A DNA stretch of 64,000 bases, taken from contig DAOWGM010000022.1 of assembly GCA_030637515.1 (NCBI GenBank), forward strand, positions 39,937-103,936, read 5' to 3'. A program made the translations under genes and the position numbers. The stretch comes from Bacteroidales bacterium. GTDB lineage: Bacteria > Bacteroidota > Bacteroidia > Bacteroidales > UBA12077. The notes beneath the pieces were generated by a model, which did not search any database, was not told the DNA's origin, and was given only the letters and a program-made list of their open reading frames with translations. Positions 60,454 to 64,000 of the stretch are shown in pieces (positions within the stretch are counted from its first letter, which is position 1; every line of letters starts with the position of its first letter).

Positions 60454-62464
60454 ATTTCGTTTTTAAGAGTTCTTGTAAAGCGAACATCTCGTCACGTAAT
60501 CGCGCGGCTTCCTGAAAATTTAATTCTTTTGCAGCCTTCTCCATAGATAACTTAGTTTTTTCAATTGCTTTTTCTAATGCCATCTTATCCATATATTTTA
60601 CAATTGGATCTGCAGCAATATCTAAACCATCTGGTTCAGCATATATTTTCCCTTTTCGCCCTTTGTTTTGAAAGTTTTTCATTGTAGTGCCAAAAGCTTT
60701 TATAATTTGTTGCGGTGTTATTCCGTTTTTCTCATTATAAGCAAGTTGTTTTTCTCTTCGTTTAGTGGTTTCATCAATGGTTTGCTTCATAGATCTTGTA
60801 ATCTTGTCAGCATACATAATAACTTTCCCATCAATATTCCGGGCTGCTCTACCTGAAGTTTGTGTTAAAGCTCTGGATGATCTTAAGAACCCTTCTTTAT
60901 CAGCATCAAGTATAGCTACAAGTGCTACTTCAGGTAAATCCAATCCTTCGCGTAATAAATTTATACCGATTAACACATCAAAAGTTCCATCACGCAATTG
61001 GTCCATTATTTCAACCCGATCCAAGGTGTCTACATCTGAATGAATGTAACGACACTTTATCTCAAAACGAGTTAAATATTTCGTTAATTCTTCAGCCATT
61101 CTTTTAGTTAAAGTAGTAACAAGAACTCTCTGATTCTTTTCAGTTCTCAGGTTTATTTCTTCTATTAAATCATCAATTTGATTTAATGAAGGACGTACTT
61201 CAATCTCTGGATCAAGCAATCCTGTAGGTCGTATAACTTGCTCAACAATAACTCCTTCACACTTCTCTATTTCATAATCTGCTGGAGTGGCACTAACATA
61301 CATCAGTTGATTTGTTAAGTCTTCGAATTCTTCAAATTTTAAAGGTCTGTTATCAATTGCTGCAGGTAATCGGAAACCATATTCAACAAGATTTAACTTT
61401 CGAGATCGATCACCACCGTACATTGCTCTTACCTGTGGCAGGGTAACATGACTTTCATCAACTACAGTAAGGAAATCATCGGGAAAATAATCAAGTAAAC
61501 AGAACGGTCTGGTTCCAGGTTTTCTTCCGTCAAAATAGCGAGAATAATTCTCTATTCCTGAGCAATAACCTAATTCTTTTATCATCTCTAAATCATACTC
61601 AACTCTGTCTTTAACACGTTTTGCTTCAAATTTCTTTCCAACAGAATTAAAATATTCAATTTGATTAAATAAATCATCTTGAATTTGATGTATCGCACTA
61701 TGCATGCGATCTTTTGTAGTAACAAAAATATTAGCCGGATATATTATTCCGGACTCTAATTTTTCAATAGTTGTATTGTTGATTGGATCAAAAGATTCAA
61801 TCTCTTCAATTTCATCTCCCCAAAATACAACCCTGTAAGCTAAGTCGCTATATGCGAGGTGGATATCGATTGTGTCACCTTTAACTTTGAAAGTGCCGGG
61901 TTTGAATTCAATCTCAGTTCGGGAATACAAACTTTCAACCAGATATCTTAAAAACTGATTCCTGTCAATTGTTTGCCCGGTTTTTATTGTAATTGTATTA
62001 CTGTGAAAATCTTCAGGGTTTCCAATTCCATAAATACAAGAAACGGATGAAACAACAATAACATCTCTTCTGCCTGAAAGTAGTGAAGAAGTAGTACTCA
62101 GCCTGAGTTTCTCAATTTCCTCGTTAATTGATAAATCCTTTTCAATATATGTGTCAGTAACTGGAAGATACGCCTCAGGTTGGTAATAATCATAATATGA
62201 AACAAAATATTCTACCGCGTTTTCAGGAAAAAACTGTTTAAACTCTCCATATAATTGAGCTGCTAATGTTTTGTTATGACTCAATACCAAGGTTGGCTTT
62301 TGAACTTTTTCAATTACATTGGCAACTGTAAAAGTTTTTCCTGAACCTGTAACTCCTAATAATGTTTGAAATTTATCACCTCTGCTTACACCTTCAGAAA
62401 GCTGCTTAATTGCTTCTGGCTGGTCTCCGGTAGGAATATATTCTGATGATAATTTGAATTTCAT
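60452..62464 (-). CDS. uvrB: excinuclease ABC subunit B
   Basis: UvrB is the damage-verifying helicase of nucleotide excision repair. It has 670 aa with Walker A GVTGSGKT (near 41), the beta-hairpin region (YYDYYQPEAYLP), DESH, helicase motifs V and VI (GLDLPEVALVAILDADKEGFLRS), and the C-terminal UVR domain (AAKELNFQEAARLRDEM). All essential regions are present and length is normal. The endonuclease/phosphatase gene lies 5 bases upstream of its start on the same strand and may be transcribed with it. Confidence 0.97.
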   Translation of the reverse strand: MKFKLSSEYIPTGDQPEAIKQLSEGVSRGDKFQTLLGVTGSGKTFTVANVIEKVQKPTLVLSHNKTLAAQLYGEFKQFFPENAVEYFVSYYDYYQPEAYLPVTDTYIEKDLSINEEIEKLRLSTTSSLLSGRRDVIVVSSVSCIYGIGNPEDFHSNTITIKTGQTIDRNQFLRYLVESLYSRTEIEFKPGTFKVKGDTIDIHLAYSDLAYRVVFWGDEIEEIESFDPINNTTIEKLESGIIYPANIFVTTKDRMHSAIHQIQDDLFNQIEYFNSVGKKFEAKRVKDRVEYDLEMIKELGYCSGIENYSRYFDGRKPGTRPFCLLDYFPDDFLTVVDESHVTLPQVRAMYGGDRSRKLNLVEYGFRLPAAIDNRPLKFEEFEDLTNQLMYVSATPADYEIEKCEGVIVEQVIRPTGLLDPEIEVRPSLNQIDDLIEEINLRTEKNQRVLVTTLTKRMAEELTKYLTRFEIKCRYIHSDVDTLDRVEIMDQLRDGTFDVLIGINLLREGLDLPEVALVAILDADKEGFLRSSRALTQTSGRAARNIDGKVIMYADKITRSMKQTIDETTKRREKQLAYNEKNGITPQQIIKAFGTTMKNFQNKGRKGKIYAEPDGLDIAADPIVKYMDKMALEKAIEKTKLSMEKAAKELNFQEAARLRDEMFALQELLKTK

Positions 62465-62469
62465 AAAAA

Positions 62470-63471
62470 CTAATTCTTCTTAAGAATTAAATATATAGGA
62501 TAATGGTCGCTATAACCACCATAATAGTTTGGACCACCATAGGTTCTGCTTGGGCTTTTTACTCCGTTTTTATTTTCATATGTTATCCAATCTGCAGAGA
62601 AAACATGTCCGGTTTTACCATCTACCACAAAACCATTTTTATCATTTAAGAAATGATTAGATACAATTAAATTGTCAAGCATATCCCAATTTCCACGGTA
62701 ACTGTGTGTTCCTTTTCCGGTTTCGGATAATTCAAGCATTATGTTGAATAATGAACCTTCATAATTAGAGTTGTTTGCATTCAGAGATTCAAAAATACTA
62801 GTGTTTTTTGGTCCATCGTTAAGATCACCCATAATAAGAATTTTTGCATTCTTGTTTGATTCTAATATTAAATCAACTTCTTTTCTAAGAGTTTCTGCAC
62901 ATTTAATTCTCTGAGGTTCTGTTTCCTGTTGCCCGCCACTTCTTGATTTCCAGTGATTAACAAATATATGAATTGTATCTTCTCCATACAGAATACCTTT
63001 GGCATATAATATATCTCTTACTTTATATTTAGAACTAGTATTTATGGGAATTGTTTTATGTGATAAATAAGTAAATTCATCAGAATTATAAATAAGTCCA
63101 ACATCAATTCCTCTTGAATCAGGACTATCTTCATGTACAATTTTATAATTAATTGATTTTAATGCTTCAGTTTTAATTAAATCATGAAGAACTGTACGAT
63201 TTTCAATTTCGCAAAGCCCTGCAATAACGGGAAGTTCATTTTCATTAACAGAACTAATTACTTTTGCAATATCATTTAGTTTCTTTTGATATCTTTCTGT
63301 AGTCCATTGTTTTTTGCCTTCAGGAGTAAATTCCTCATCTGTTATTAATGGATCATCAATTGTATCAAATAGATTTTCAACATTATAAAACATAATAGTA
63401 GCATTGTTATCCTGAGCATATATTGAAATAGATATAATGCTTACTATGATAATTAGAAAAAGATTTTTCAT
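62470..63471 (-). CDS. exported endonuclease/exonuclease/phosphatase family protein
   Basis: This 333-aa protein has a signal peptide (MKNLFLIIIVSIISISIYAQ) and the EEP fold. Typical motifs are MFYNVENLFDT (N-terminal), GLCEIENR (Glu metal ligand), NHWKSRSGG, GDLNDGP and SDHYPI (catalytic His/Asp). Relatives are DNases, phosphatases or sphingomyelinase-like; the exact substrate is not clear. The ORF-track start at 63525 adds 18 residues ahead of the signal peptide; the ATG at 63471 is preferred. Stops 5 bases before uvrB. Confidence 0.9.
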   Translation of the reverse strand: MKNLFLIIIVSIISISIYAQDNNATIMFYNVENLFDTIDDPLITDEEFTPEGKKQWTTERYQKKLNDIAKVISSVNENELPVIAGLCEIENRTVLHDLIKTEALKSINYKIVHEDSPDSRGIDVGLIYNSDEFTYLSHKTIPINTSSKYKVRDILYAKGILYGEDTIHIFVNHWKSRSGGQQETEPQRIKCAETLRKEVDLILESNKNAKILIMGDLNDGPKNTSIFESLNANNSNYEGSLFNIMLELSETGKGTHSYRGNWDMLDNLIVSNHFLNDKNGFVVDGKTGHVFSADWITYENKNGVKSPSRTYGGPNYYGGYSDHYPIYLILKKN

Positions 63472-63544
63472 GATTTCGTAATATTTAAAAGTTTGGAGGC
63501 ATAAAAATACGAATAATAATGACAAACCAACACTGACAATTAGA

Positions 63545-63577
63545 CATAAAAAAAGTCACAAAATATTTTGTGACTTT
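63545..63577 (-). terminator. terminator of tRNA-Pro
   Basis: On the minus strand a perfect 12-base stem AAAGTCACAAAA / TTTTGTGACTTT with a TA loop is followed by a T run. It starts 3 bases after the tRNA 3' end and closes that transcript. Confidence 0.92.
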
Positions 63578-63579
63578 AG

Positions 63580-63655
63580 TCGGGATGAGAAGATTCGAAC
63601 TTCCGACCCCACGCCCCCCAGACGCGTACTCTAAACCTGGCTGAGCTACATCCCG
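63580..63655 (-). tRNA. tRNA-Pro (anticodon GGG)
   Basis: A 76-base tRNA on the minus strand: acceptor CGGGATG / CATCCCG with discriminator A, D arm GCTC...GAGT, anticodon stem CGCGT / GCGTG (with two G-U pairs) around the loop CTGGGGG, giving anticodon GGG (reads CCC, CCU). The T loop is TTCGAAT. The 3' CCA is not encoded. Own promoter and terminator are visible on either side. Confidence 0.95.
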
Positions 63656-63665
63656 TAATGAGGTG

Positions 63666-63696
63666 TAAAAATACTTATCAATTCTTAATATGCAAA
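63666..63696 (-). promoter_or_regulatory. promoter of tRNA-Pro
   Basis: On the minus strand TTTG, 19 bases, then TATTTTTA, ending 10 bases before the tRNA 5' end. It fits the Bacteroidota consensus in both spacing and box sequence. Confidence 0.7.
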
Positions 63697-63797
63697 ATTT
63701 ATTTTAAATTAAAATATGGTATATTTATTGTTTGAAAATAAAATTACTAATATAGATATTTATATAATTAGTTACGATAAATAAATCAATAAATTAA

Positions 63798-64000
<203 letters not shown>

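Overview
This window is a chromosomal segment from an AT-rich member of the Bacteroidota. The case rests on several points: the Bacteroidota-type promoter pattern (TTTG, about 20 nt, then TAnnTTTG) seen at several genes; an rnf operon in the order B-C-D-G-E-A preceded by an RseC-like gene; a short primary sigma factor of 286 aa; beta-propeller/Y_Y_Y hybrid histidine kinases; a CarboxypepD_reg-like outer-membrane receptor; and FtsE and MutS2 of the Bacteroidota kind. An anaerobic or facultative, possibly marine Bacteroidales/Marinilabiliales-like organism is my guess only. No phage, transposase, integrase or CRISPR array was found.

Layout. Bases 1-8760: recG, a DUF3108 gene, then rseC-like and the complete rnfBCDGEA operon (ferredoxin:NAD+ oxidoreductase ion pump), closed by a strong terminator. 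8817-11108: a hybrid kinase with an ABC-type substrate-binding sensor. 11231-15958: tex and a TonB-receptor-like outer-membrane protein. 15998-20343 (minus): a small YgaP/DUF2892 membrane protein, a serine hydrolase and a MacB/FtsX-type permease. 20462-38562 (all minus): the most distinctive region, 18 kb holding five intact hybrid sensor kinases and the wreck of a sixth. The sensor heads differ (propellers, TPRs, integral membrane domain, with or without PAS), but all share a nearly uniform coiled-coil/HisKA/HATPase/receiver tail and none has a DNA-binding domain. Three transcription units there begin with the same promoter layout, TTTG-N20-TAATTTAT.

38724-44535: PspC and an unknown membrane protein (minus), then mutS2, a polysaccharide deacetylase and a GNAT/FemAB-like protein (plus). 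44547-48425 (minus): a 66-aa conserved small protein, ftsE, a flippase and an asparagine-synthase-like enzyme, the last two suggesting surface polysaccharide work. 48650-55781 (plus): a 1047-aa TPR protein, an outer-membrane barrel protein and gyrB. 55891-57807 (minus): an S9-type hydrolase and dapF. 57962-60409 (plus): an HtrA protease and the primary sigma factor. 60452-63471 (minus): uvrB and an endonuclease/exonuclease/phosphatase protein. The window ends with tRNA-Pro(GGG) (minus) with its own promoter and terminator, and the 5' end of trxB (plus).

How it fits together. Most genes are housekeeping. The Rnf block couples reduced ferredoxin to NAD+ and an ion gradient. The kinase array looks like a signalling hub in which many inputs feed receiver domains whose partners (HPt proteins or DNA-binding regulators) are not in the window. 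One kinase gene has decayed by a roughly 3-kb internal deletion plus a frameshift, so the array is changing by duplication and loss. Many ORF-track starts were moved downstream to better-supported codons; these changes are explained in the entries.
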